A stretch of DNA of 7,939 nucleotides from Bacillota bacterium (GCA_017549385.1 JAFYUX010000174.1:1-7939); one strand, 5' to 3'; counted from the stretch's first letter, positions 1 through 5,485 are shown. A program made the numbers and translations. The notes: generated by a model from the letters alone, not told the origin.

Positions 1-138
1 AGCCTGTACTTCGTACCAGTTGGCGAAGCCATCGAGGCCCTTAGAAGCAAAGAAGTTTGCCATATCTAAGTAGAGATATGCTGAGTAGAGTTCTTTGTTG
101 ATCTGATCGTTTAAAAGTTCTGCGACTTTCTTATCCAT
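1..138 (-). CDS. ftnA: Bacterial non-heme ferritin, N-terminal part (truncated by window edge)
   Basis: The first 46 residues of a ferritin-like protein read from 138 down to the window edge. Ferritin forms a 24-subunit cytoplasmic shell that oxidises Fe(II) and stores it as a ferric mineral, which limits Fenton chemistry. The visible part is helix A of the four-helix bundle: LLNDQINKELYSAYLYLDMA, then NFFASKGLDGFANWYEVQA. Glu16 in the NKELYSAYLY segment aligns with the ferroxidase Glu17 of E. coli FtnA, and Tyr23 with Tyr24. The next ligands (the usual QEE...H segment) would lie just beyond the edge. The ATG is preceded by a perfect AGGAGG (148-153 on the complement) at 9 nt. It follows the Crp/Fnr gene by 56 bp on the same strand with no clear terminator, so co-transcription is likely. 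Family assignment is firm; the symbol is by similarity. Confidence 0.9.
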   Translation of the reverse strand, partial: MDKKVAELLNDQINKELYSAYLYLDMANFFASKGLDGFANWYEVQA

Positions 139-194
139 ATGTTAATACCTCCTGAATTGTTTTTGTAAATGATTTCTAATATATTTTAGCTTTT

Positions 195-860
195 TTAGTA
201 ATTCTGTTCAAGCAGAGTTATGTTTCTGCGGTCGGCTTCGATGAGGCCGTCTTTTTTCATCTTTGCGATCTCGCGCATCATAGCACTTCTGTCAACGCAG
301 ATATATGATGCCAGTGTGGATACTGAGAACGGCAGAGTGAAAGAATTGCTGCCGGCACGCTTTGCTTCCATTGAGAAGAAGCTCATGAGCTTTGCACGGA
401 TGTTCTTGTGGGAGAGAACTTCAACACGGAGAGCGAGACGTTCTGCTTTAGTGGCTATCATAGTCAGCAGGTTTTTTGTCATTGTGACATGACAAGGACA
501 GATATGTTCGCAAGGGTTGATAATCTTTTCGTGATTGATAAAGATAACTTCGCAGTCCTTTTCGCAGACAGCGGATACTTCGTTGTCATCTACAGAAGAA
601 TAAACCGAGATATCGCCGATGATGTCATTTTCCCCAAGGCGGTCAAGCATAGAGCAGTCACCATAGAAATCTGTACGCTCAAGACGTACAATACCCTTTG
701 TGATGATGCCGAGACGAAGCTCATTGGCAGTAAATGAGCAAACAGTTTCGCCAGCAGAGAAACTCTTTTTTACGCCGCTGAGGCATGAGTACATGCTTTC
801 AAGATCGGCTGCTGATATATCTTTAAATAAACTAACATTATTGCTGAGAATAGGTGCCAT
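195..860 (-). CDS. Crp/Fnr-family transcriptional regulator with cysteine/histidine cluster
   Basis: A 221-residue regulator with an N-terminal cyclic-nucleotide-binding-type beta-roll (roughly residues 8-110), a long dimerisation helix (about 125-155) and a C-terminal Crp-type winged helix (about 175-217, with VDRSAMMREIAKMKKDGLI as the recognition-helix region). It lacks the N-terminal four-cysteine arrangement of Fnr. Instead it has CEHICPCH at 117-124 just before the dimer helix, a place where clostridial relatives often carry a Cys/His cluster; metal, heme or redox sensing there is inference. I chose the ATG at 860 because AAGGAG (869-874 on the complement) lies 8 nt upstream. A start at 908 would add 16 residues encoded across the operator dyad and has no good ribosome site. 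Ferritin lies downstream and the FAD oxidoreductase is divergent, so a role in iron, oxygen or redox control is likely. The dyad at 895-910 suggests autoregulation. Confidence 0.9.
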   Translation of the reverse strand: MAPILSNNVSLFKDISAADLESMYSCLSGVKKSFSAGETVCSFTANELRLGIITKGIVRLERTDFYGDCSMLDRLGENDIIGDISVYSSVDDNEVSAVCEKDCEVIFINHEKIINPCEHICPCHVTMTKNLLTMIATKAERLALRVEVLSHKNIRAKLMSFFSMEAKRAGSNSFTLPFSVSTLASYICVDRSAMMREIAKMKKDGLIEADRRNITLLEQNY

Positions 861-894
861 GCCGGAATCTCCTTTTGAAATAAAAAATTTTCCT

Positions 895-910
895 TGTTGC
901 ATTTGCAACA
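895..910. promoter_or_regulatory. 16-bp dyad, probable operator of the Crp/Fnr regulator
   Basis: TGTTGCA-TT-TGCAACA is a perfect inverted repeat with 7-bp arms and a 2-bp centre, the size and symmetry expected for a Crp/Fnr dimer site. It is 35 bp upstream of the regulator's ATG and 4 bp upstream of the -35 box of the plus-strand oxidoreductase promoter. Its centre is about 46 bp before the predicted plus-strand start site, close to a class II activator position, and it covers the predicted minus-strand start site. The symmetry and position are seen directly; the identity of the binding protein is inferred. Confidence 0.65.
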
Positions 911-913
911 GCG

Positions 914-942
914 TTGTTCTATTAAGTATGCTAACTTATAGT
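914..942 (+). promoter_or_regulatory. Promoter for the FAD oxidoreductase gene
   Basis: TTGTTC (914-919), a 17-bp spacer and TATAGT (937-942) resemble a sigma-A promoter. The start site would be near 949, giving a leader of about 135 nt before the ATG at 1084. It overlaps the minus-strand promoter of the regulator gene. Confidence 0.5.
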
Positions 943-945
943 CAA
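917..945 (-). promoter_or_regulatory. Promoter for the Crp/Fnr regulator gene
   Basis: On the complement, TTGACT (945-940) is followed after 17 bp by ATAGAA (922-917). The -35 box is good and the -10 box is moderate; TAATAG at 15 bp spacing is an alternative. Transcription would begin near 910, the edge of the operator dyad, so bound regulator could block its own gene. Confidence 0.45.
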
Positions 946-1083
946 GGAAAAGTAAAGAATCAAATCCAAAAATGTGAGTAAAAAATCGGATTTGAAAGGT
1001 AAAAAATATTGATTATCAGTATCCTGACAGTGGAAGTTGTGAACCTAGCTCAGGAACAGAAAAACATTAAGGAGGAAAGAATT

Positions 1084-2385
1084 ATGATGATGAAGTGTAT
1101 GGTATGTGGTGAAAAGTTTGACGAATCAGTAAAGAAGTGTCCAGTATGCGGCGTTGGTCCTGAAAATTTCGTTCCAGTAGAAGTTAAGGCTGCAGAATTC
1201 AAGAAAGACACTGACGAGCACTTCGTGCTCCTGGGCGGTGGTCCTGGCTCTCACTATGCAGCAGCTGCAATCAGAGAAAGAAATGCAACTGCGAAGATCA
1301 CTATCGTGACTGACGAAAACGCACTCCCATACAACAGACCTATGCTTACAAAAGCTCTCCTGGCTGATTTCTCTGACAATCAGTTTGCTGTAGAAGGTCC
1401 AGAATGGTACGAAGGTAACAATGTAGAAGTTGCTCTCAACACAAGAGTAGTTTCTATTGACATAGAAAATAAGAAGGTAGTTTGCGAAAATACAGAAATT
1501 CCATATGACAAGCTGGTTTACGCTCTTGGCGCTAGATGTTTTGTTCCGCCGATTAAGGGTGCTGATCAGGCTCACGTGGTTTCTATCAGAAATATCGCAG
1601 ACGCAGAAAAGACAAAGAAGATCCTGGCAGACAGAGGTGTAGAAAAAGCTGTTATCATCGGTGGTGGTGTAATGGGTCTCGAAGCTGCATGGGAACTCAA
1701 GCTTGGCGGATATGACGTAACAGTTCTCGAAGGCGCTCCTGGCCTCCTGCCAAAGCAGTTAGACAACGAAGCGTCTATCATGGTTGAAGCGCTCTGCAAC
1801 AAGGCTGGCGTAAACATCGTGACAGGCGCAGGCGTTGCTGAAATCACAGAAGACGCAGTTCTCCTCTCAGACGGCAGAAAGTTTGAAGCTGGACTGGTTA
1901 TCGTATCTACAGGTATGAGACCAAATGTTGCTATTGCTCAGGAAGCAGGCATCAAGGTTGACAGACTCATCGTGGTAGATGCAAACATGAAGACAAACAT
2001 CGAGGGCGTATACGCTTGTGGCGACTGCACAGAATTTAACGGTCAGCAGCAGGCATTCTGGGCTCAGGCAATGGAAACAGGCAAGATTGCAGGCGCTTGC
2101 GCAGCAGGTGACAGCGTTGAGTTTGAAGCTCTGGGCAGCTCTCTCGTAATAAATGCAATGAACACAAGCATCTTTGCTCTCGGCGAAAACGGTAAGGATC
2201 CTGAAAAGGTTTACAAGAGCATCGAAGTTAAGGATGCAAAGAACGGCAAATACGAAAAGTTCTACTTCGTAAACTTCCGTCTCGCTGGTGTTATCCTCAT
2301 CGGTGACACTTCAAAGATGGTAGAGATGACAAAAGGTATCGCAGAAGGTATGACTTACGGATACTTCATCAACAATGTGTTTTAA
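1084..2385 (+). CDS. FAD-dependent NAD(P)H oxidoreductase with N-terminal rubredoxin-like CxxC/CxxC module
   Basis: A 433-residue flavoprotein of the NADH:rubredoxin oxidoreductase / nitrite reductase large-subunit-like group, expected to pass electrons from NAD(P)H through FAD to a small redox partner in the cytoplasm. Domains in order: a short metal-binding head (Cys5, Cys8, Cys19, Cys22; C-x2-C-x10-C-x2-C, with CPVCG as in rubredoxin and rubrerythrin tails); the FAD dinucleotide fold with GGGPGS at 51-56; the NAD(P) fold with GGGVMG at 193-198; STGMRPN at 275-281; and the FAD-contacting YACGDC at 310-315. No disulfide-reductase CxxC active site is seen, which argues against a glutathione- or thioredoxin-reductase role. 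The ATG at 1084 has GGAGG 8 nt upstream; the open frame extends back to 1009 but without a ribosome site. The neighbouring regulator and ferritin suggest oxygen, peroxide or iron stress defence. The electron acceptor is unknown. Confidence 0.9.
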   Translation: MMMKCMVCGEKFDESVKKCPVCGVGPENFVPVEVKAAEFKKDTDEHFVLLGGGPGSHYAAAAIRERNATAKITIVTDENALPYNRPMLTKALLADFSDNQFAVEGPEWYEGNNVEVALNTRVVSIDIENKKVVCENTEIPYDKLVYALGARCFVPPIKGADQAHVVSIRNIADAEKTKKILADRGVEKAVIIGGGVMGLEAAWELKLGGYDVTVLEGAPGLLPKQLDNEASIMVEALCNKAGVNIVTGAGVAEITEDAVLLSDGRKFEAGLVIVSTGMRPNVAIAQEAGIKVDRLIVVDANMKTNIEGVYACGDCTEFNGQQQAFWAQAMETGKIAGACAAGDSVEFEALGSSLVINAMNTSIFALGENGKDPEKVYKSIEVKDAKNGKYEKFYFVNFRLAGVILIGDTSKMVEMTKGIAEGMTYGYFINNVF

Positions 2386-2460
2386 ATAGCCATGCCATAT
2401 GTTTATCCTGAGCAGATGTTGCAAGGATAGAGATATTATCATAATATTAAACTCACACGG

Positions 2461-2489
2461 AAAAGGGCTGCTGCAAAGCAGTCTTTTTT
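2461..2489 (+). terminator. Intrinsic terminator of the oxidoreductase gene
   Basis: GGCTGC (2466-2471) pairs with GCAGTC (2478-2483) around a 6-nt loop, with one G-U pair. The stem extends as A-run against T-run and is followed by six T (2484-2489). It lies 75 bp after the stop codon. Confidence 0.8.
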
Positions 2490-2510
2490 CGTTTTTTGTG
2501 CTTTTGGGGT

Positions 2511-2541
2511 AGAGCGGTAGCGTCGCAAGGTCGCTCTTTTG
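2511..2541 (+). terminator. Possible second terminator
   Basis: AGAGCG (2511-2516) and CGCTCT (2532-2537) form a 6-bp stem with a 15-nt loop that may pair weakly inside, followed by a short T-run. The loop is large, so this is a weaker call than the terminator just upstream; it could be a back-up. Confidence 0.4.
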
Positions 2542-2674
2542 TATTTTCGAGGGGAAGTCAGCGCGATGTGAGGATGCCAGTTTCGATTTGTGCTTTTAAG
2601 TGGTGGATGTGAGGGGGATTTTTCGTAACTTTTAATATATGGAAGGCACTAGCGGCGGGATGAATTTACATATA

Positions 2675-2704
2675 TTGTAAAAATAGGGTGAAGCATGGTA
2701 AAAT
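2675..2704 (+). promoter_or_regulatory. Candidate promoter reading into the repeat array
   Basis: TTGTAA (2675-2680), an 18-bp spacer and TAAAAT (2699-2704) would start transcription near 2711, about 35 bp before the first array unit. The region is AT-rich, so chance matches are likely and this call is weak. Confidence 0.3.
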
Positions 2705-2744
2705 GTGGGAAACGCATTGAATGAATTTAGAAACTGGAGTGAAA

Positions 2745-3187
2745 AAACAGTGAACTGGGCCGAATTTAAGGATTTCGCGGTATTAAAAGTGAACTAGGAA
2801 GCAATGGAAACAGTTAAATTTTCATTAGAGCTAAAGATTACTGCTGATAAAGAGAGGGGGACGAAGTAAATGACAGTGAAAATTTAAAAATATTTGGGTC
2901 TCACTGTTAATACGGATAGAAAGAAGATTTTTATAACAGTGAAAATAATAGAAATGGAAGCTTTTACTGTAGAACCGTTATTGTACAACAGGAAATTGGC
3001 AGTGAGAATTACATAAAATAAAGTATTTACTGTTTTATGAAAGGATGCAAGACGAGCATAACAGTTAAAAACAAAAAATGTGAAAACATAACTGTTTTGA
3101 TGTGATTGCAAAGAGTGTGGGTGGCAGTGAGAAAATATATGTGTATTAAATTTAACTGTCTTAGATGATGCTTTTGGGTAGCATTAC
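2745..3187. repeat. 63-bp-period array of alternating inverted CAGT/ACTG motifs
   Basis: Plus-orientation motifs (A/G)(A/G)CAGT(G/T)A(A/G)A have CAGT at 2748, 2811, 2874, 2937, 3000, 3062 and 3125, spaced 63, 63, 63, 63, 62 and 63 bp. Between them the inverted motif (T)TACTGT has ACTG at 2840, 2903, 2966, 3029, 3091 and 3155, each 29-30 bp after the preceding CAGT and 33-34 bp before the next. In the first unit the expected place (about 2777) holds a decayed TTTCGCGGTA. Only the motifs are conserved. The roughly 20 bp inside each CAGT...ACTG pair is very AT-rich, and the 26-30 bp between pairs is purine-rich and differs in every unit. Each pair can fold as a hairpin with 6-9 paired bases. The plus strand is poor in C. 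The array ends about 40 bp before the nuclease-fold gene, with faint possible remnants up to its first codons (CAGT at 3244). I know of no named family that matches it. Confidence 0.85.
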
Positions 3188-3229
3188 TATTTTTAAAGGG
3201 ATCAGAATAATATTTGTTATAAGAAAGGT

Positions 3230-4066
3230 GTGTTTTATATTAACAGTAATTATATATTGGGGCTTTTAGAGGCACGGATTACGTTTCTGAATAAAGTGAG
3301 AAAAGAAAAAGAATTAAGTATGCAATCTTTTCCAAATGGTTCACTTAATATCTGCAAAAATCATTCAGGTTATCAATATTACCATAGAATAGACGCAAAC
3401 CATTTGAGGGGTAACTATATACCAAACGGAAACAAAGAACTCGCATGTAGCCTGGCGCAAAAGGATTACGATCAGAAGGTGTTACGGGCAGTAGAGCAGG
3501 AACTAAAGTCAATACGGAGATTTTTAAAGGGATACCCTAAGGTCAAAGTAGAGAAAGTATACGAAACACTTCATCCAGAACGTCAGAAAATGGTTATTCC
3601 AGTGGTAGAAATCGATGAACAGTTTGTTGCACGATGGGAGGCAGAAGAATACCAGGGCAAACCATTTTACGATGGGATGCCAGAACTCTTCACTGCTAAA
3701 GGTGAACGGGTGCGTTCCAAGTCAGAAATTATAATTGCAGACACTTTAGCCAAGGCTGGTATTCCGTACCGCTACGAGTATCCTATTGAAATAAATGAGT
3801 CGGGAGTAAAAGCTGGCTGGCAGATTACAAAAGACTATCATCCTGATTTTACAGTTTTAAACCTGCATAGCCGCAAAGAAATGTACTGGGAGCATTTTGG
3901 CATGATGGATGATCCCGAATATATGGAGAGAACCCTGAAAAAACTTCACATATACGAGCAAAACGGTATATTCATCGGTCGCAATCTTATTGCAACATTT
4001 GAATCACGACAATCGCCCATAAACTCGCAAAAGGTTATGACATTAATTAATGAATATTTAAAATAG
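3230..4066 (+). CDS. PD-(D/E)XK-like nuclease-fold protein of unknown function, array-adjacent
   Basis: A 278-residue soluble protein. From memory it resembles uncharacterised proteins of Clostridia, but I cannot give a family name. The N-terminal half (about 5-125) is helical and charged, with SFPNGSL at 33-39 and LACSLAQKDYDQKVL at 71-85. The C-terminal half reads like a restriction-endonuclease fold: Glu166 in RVRSKSEIIIAD, a strand ending YRYEYP (180-185), HPDF at 204-207 (Asp206), WEHFG at 220-224 (Glu221), then Tyr231 and Lys237/Lys238 in a following helix that may supply the migrated lysine, and IATFES at 254-259. DNA or RNA cleavage is therefore inferred. The start is uncertain. GTG at 3230 is the first possible codon after an upstream stop, but AAGAAAGG (3221-3228) abuts it with only 1 nt between. 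ATG at 3320 would drop 30 residues and lacks a good ribosome site. The gene is flanked by AT-rich non-coding DNA on both sides. Confidence 0.75.
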   Translation: MFYINSNYILGLLEARITFLNKVRKEKELSMQSFPNGSLNICKNHSGYQYYHRIDANHLRGNYIPNGNKELACSLAQKDYDQKVLRAVEQELKSIRRFLKGYPKVKVEKVYETLHPERQKMVIPVVEIDEQFVARWEAEEYQGKPFYDGMPELFTAKGERVRSKSEIIIADTLAKAGIPYRYEYPIEINESGVKAGWQITKDYHPDFTVLNLHSRKEMYWEHFGMMDDPEYMERTLKKLHIYEQNGIFIGRNLIATFESRQSPINSQKVMTLINEYLK

Positions 4067-4098
4067 ATTAGAAGAGTTATACAATCAAGATTATATAA

Positions 4099-4145
4099 AA
4101 ACCTCCATAACAATAAATGTTAAGACTCAAACCTCCTAACGATAA
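4099..4145. repeat. Short direct repeat AAACCTCC(A)TAAC(A/G)ATAA, two copies
   Basis: Copy one is at 4099-4116 and copy two at 4129-4145, 30 bp apart and differing by one inserted A and one A/G change. On the complement each copy carries a GGAGG that looks like a ribosome site, but no open frame follows. The repeat lies just downstream of the nuclease-fold gene and may mark the edge of an inserted segment. Confidence 0.5.
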
Positions 4146-4149
4146 TAAT

Positions 4150-4179
4150 TTGTACACATGCCCTATTTTTAATTATAAT
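4150..4179 (+). promoter_or_regulatory. Promoter for the BI-1 family gene
   Basis: TTGTAC (4150-4155) is followed after 18 bp by a consensus TATAAT (4174-4179). The start site would be near 4186, giving a leader of about 67 nt before the ATG at 4253. Confidence 0.6.
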
Positions 4180-4252
4180 TATATGGGTAAGAATACTTTA
4201 GATGTGTCGACAACTCCGTTGACAAAATAAAAATATTCGCAGGAGGTATTGT

Positions 4253-4933
4253 ATGAGTCAGGGTATGGCATCATTATCAAATAAAAAAGAAAGAATGTAT
4301 AACACCGGAGTGGGTAAGATTGTATCAGAACGCATGTACAATCTGGTAATTGGTGGTGTTATCGTATGGGGCGTATTTGTAAATGCACTGATGTGCAGAT
4401 ATCTGGCACCGATGTTTTATAGCATGAATTGGCTGGTGTTGCTTATAGGTTACTTTGTGCTGAGCATGGTAGGTATTTCGATTACTTATAAATCAAAGAG
4501 CCCGCTGGTAAGTTTTATAGGTTACAACATGGTGGTAGTTCCGGTAGGGGCGGTGCTTTCCGTGGCGTTGCAAGGCTATTCTACAGGGGTTATATTTGAA
4601 GCGTTTGTAATCACAACAGGCATTACCCTTACAATGATGTTTGTTTCAGGTATGTTTCCGGGAACTTTCGCTGGCATGGGACGCATGCTCTTTGTATCAC
4701 TGATAGGTCTGCTGGTGGCGCAGCTTATCTGCTCTCTTTTCGGCATTTATCCGCAGCTTATTTCTTATGTGGCAGCGCTGATTTTCTCGCTCTACATCGG
4801 ATATGACTGGGTAAAGGCTCAGATGTATGTAAAGACTGTCGATAACGCGGTGGATAGTGCATTGGATATTTATCTGGATATAATAAATCTCTTTATCAGA
4901 GTACTTGCTATCGTGGGCAATAGAGACAGATAG
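4253..4933 (+). CDS. Bax inhibitor-1 (BI-1/YetJ-like) family membrane protein
   Basis: A 226-residue polytopic inner-membrane protein. Hydrophobic segments lie roughly at 30-48, 58-78, 85-106, 112-134, 143-165, 168-184 and 203-222, which fits the seven-helix bacterial BI-1 (UPF0005) fold. The family tail is clear: GYDWVKAQMYVKTVDNAVDS followed by ALDIYLDIINLFIRVL, as in other bacterial BI-1 proteins. Studied members such as B. subtilis YetJ conduct Ca2+ in a pH-sensitive way through a pair of acidic residues; Asp185 and Asp205 or Asp209 are candidates here by position. The physiological role in bacteria is not settled. The start has AGGAGG (4241-4246) at 6 nt. No hairpin terminator follows, so read-through into the MaoC genes is possible. 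The last codons (NRDR and stop) are repeated in the downstream spacer. Confidence 0.88.
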   Translation: MSQGMASLSNKKERMYNTGVGKIVSERMYNLVIGGVIVWGVFVNALMCRYLAPMFYSMNWLVLLIGYFVLSMVGISITYKSKSPLVSFIGYNMVVVPVGAVLSVALQGYSTGVIFEAFVITTGITLTMMFVSGMFPGTFAGMGRMLFVSLIGLLVAQLICSLFGIYPQLISYVAALIFSLYIGYDWVKAQMYVKTVDNAVDSALDIYLDIINLFIRVLAIVGNRDR

Positions 4934-5035
4934 CCGAGAACGTACACTGGCGATCATCAGCAATAGAGACAGATAGTTGGGAGCACAGATCAGAAACTTT
5001 AGCAGATCGGAAACTTTAGCAATAGAATCAGACAG
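4917..5035 (+). repeat. Three dispersed copies of a 17-bp sequence, first copy covering the BI-1 gene's 3' end
   Basis: GCAATAGAGACAGATAG occurs at 4917-4933, where it encodes the last residues NRDR and the TAG stop, and again identically at 4960-4976 in the spacer. A third copy at 5019-5035 matches at 14 of 17 positions. The distances are 43 and 59 bp. This looks like local duplication of a gene end during spacer growth. Confidence 0.75.
4988..5021 (+). repeat. Adjacent tandem 17-bp duplication GATC(A/G)GAAACTTTAGCA
   Basis: Two head-to-tail copies, 4988-5004 and 5005-5021, differ at a single base. They lie between the second and third copies of the other 17-bp repeat and 24-57 bp upstream of the first MaoC start. 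The function is unknown; a fresh slippage duplication is the simplest reading. Confidence 0.8.
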
Positions 5036-5044
5036 GAGCACAAA

Positions 5045-5485
5045 ATGTATTACGAAGAATTTGAGACAGGAATGAAATGGAGCATCGAGCCCGTAGAAAT
5101 AACCCGTGAAGAGATGCTTGCGTATGCCCACGCATACGATCCGGCGCCTATACATGCCGACGAAGAATATGGCCGTAGATCCAATTTCAAAGACATAATA
5201 GCGCCGGGAACACTTACTTCATTAAAAATGCTAAAGCAGTGGCAGGCACAGTACGATGTGCAGGGAACCGAGTTCGTAGCTGGCTCATCCTGTCAGTTTG
5301 ACTGGACTCTGCCTGTATTTGCAGGAGATGTCATTCGCGGCGAAGCATGTATTTCCGAACTGGCTGAGATAAATCCAAAGAACGGCAAAGTAGTAATCAA
5401 AATCGACGTGTTCAATCAGCACGACAAATACGTGATGACGACTACATACGAAACAGTTTATAGAAGACGCCCGACTGAGGCTTAA
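5045..5485 (+). CDS. MaoC-like hot-dog hydratase, first paralogue
   Basis: A 146-residue single hot-dog-domain protein of the MaoC / (R)-specific enoyl-CoA hydratase group, which adds water to 2-enoyl-CoA or removes it from (R)-3-hydroxyacyl-CoA. The hydratase motif is intact: Asp32 and His37 in YDPAPIHADEEY match the D-x4-H catalytic pair of PhaJ-type enzymes, followed by APGTL at 53-57. The length is normal for a single-domain member. AGGAG (5034-5038) precedes the ATG by 6 nt. A paralogue follows 39 bp downstream and a CoA-transferase is convergent, which suggests acyl-CoA metabolism. The substrate cannot be read from the sequence; bacterial members also include thioesterase-like and non-catalytic proteins. 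Confidence 0.85.
   Translation: MYYEEFETGMKWSIEPVEITREEMLAYAHAYDPAPIHADEEYGRRSNFKDIIAPGTLTSLKMLKQWQAQYDVQGTEFVAGSSCQFDWTLPVFAGDVIRGEACISELAEINPKNGKVVIKIDVFNQHDKYVMTTTYETVYRRRPTEA

Larger units (their letters stand above)
2386..2745. other. Non-coding stretch after the oxidoreductase: hairpins, terminators, candidate promoter
   Basis: I find no supported gene here. It holds a hairpin at 2404-2429 (TATCCT/AGGATA arms with an inner GCA/TGC pair and no T-run), a short AT dyad at 2433-2447 (ATATTAT-C-ATAATAT), the two terminator-like structures listed separately, a TTTACA/TGTAAA dyad at 2665-2681, and a candidate promoter at 2675-2704. The part from 2545 to 2660 shows nothing I can name. The regular array begins at the right end. 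Confidence 0.6.

Noticed and set aside
861..908. 16-residue N-terminal extension of the Crp/Fnr regulator
   Set aside because: It would be encoded by the operator dyad and leader, and the ATG at 860 has a well-placed AAGGAG.
220..981. Several plus-strand open frames over the Crp/Fnr gene
   Set aside because: They are shadows of the minus-strand gene, without ribosome sites or recognisable domains.
1009..1083. 25-residue N-terminal extension of the oxidoreductase
   Set aside because: No ribosome site precedes this start, while GGAGG is 8 nt before the ATG at 1084, directly before the metal-binding head.
2884..3111. Minus-strand 75-residue open frame across the array
   Set aside because: It stays open partly because 63 is a multiple of three. 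Only a Thr-Val pair recurs every 21 residues, there is no ribosome binding site, and it matches no family I recognise.
2745..3187. Classical CRISPR array
   Set aside because: The period is in the CRISPR range, but there is no long identical repeat. Only 7-10 bp motifs are kept, in alternating orientation, and no cas gene is visible in the window.
4205..4225. Imperfect dyad TGTCGACAAC/GTTGACA before the BI-1 gene
   Set aside because: The arms pair only over about four bases plus a bulged extension, which is too weak to call an operator.
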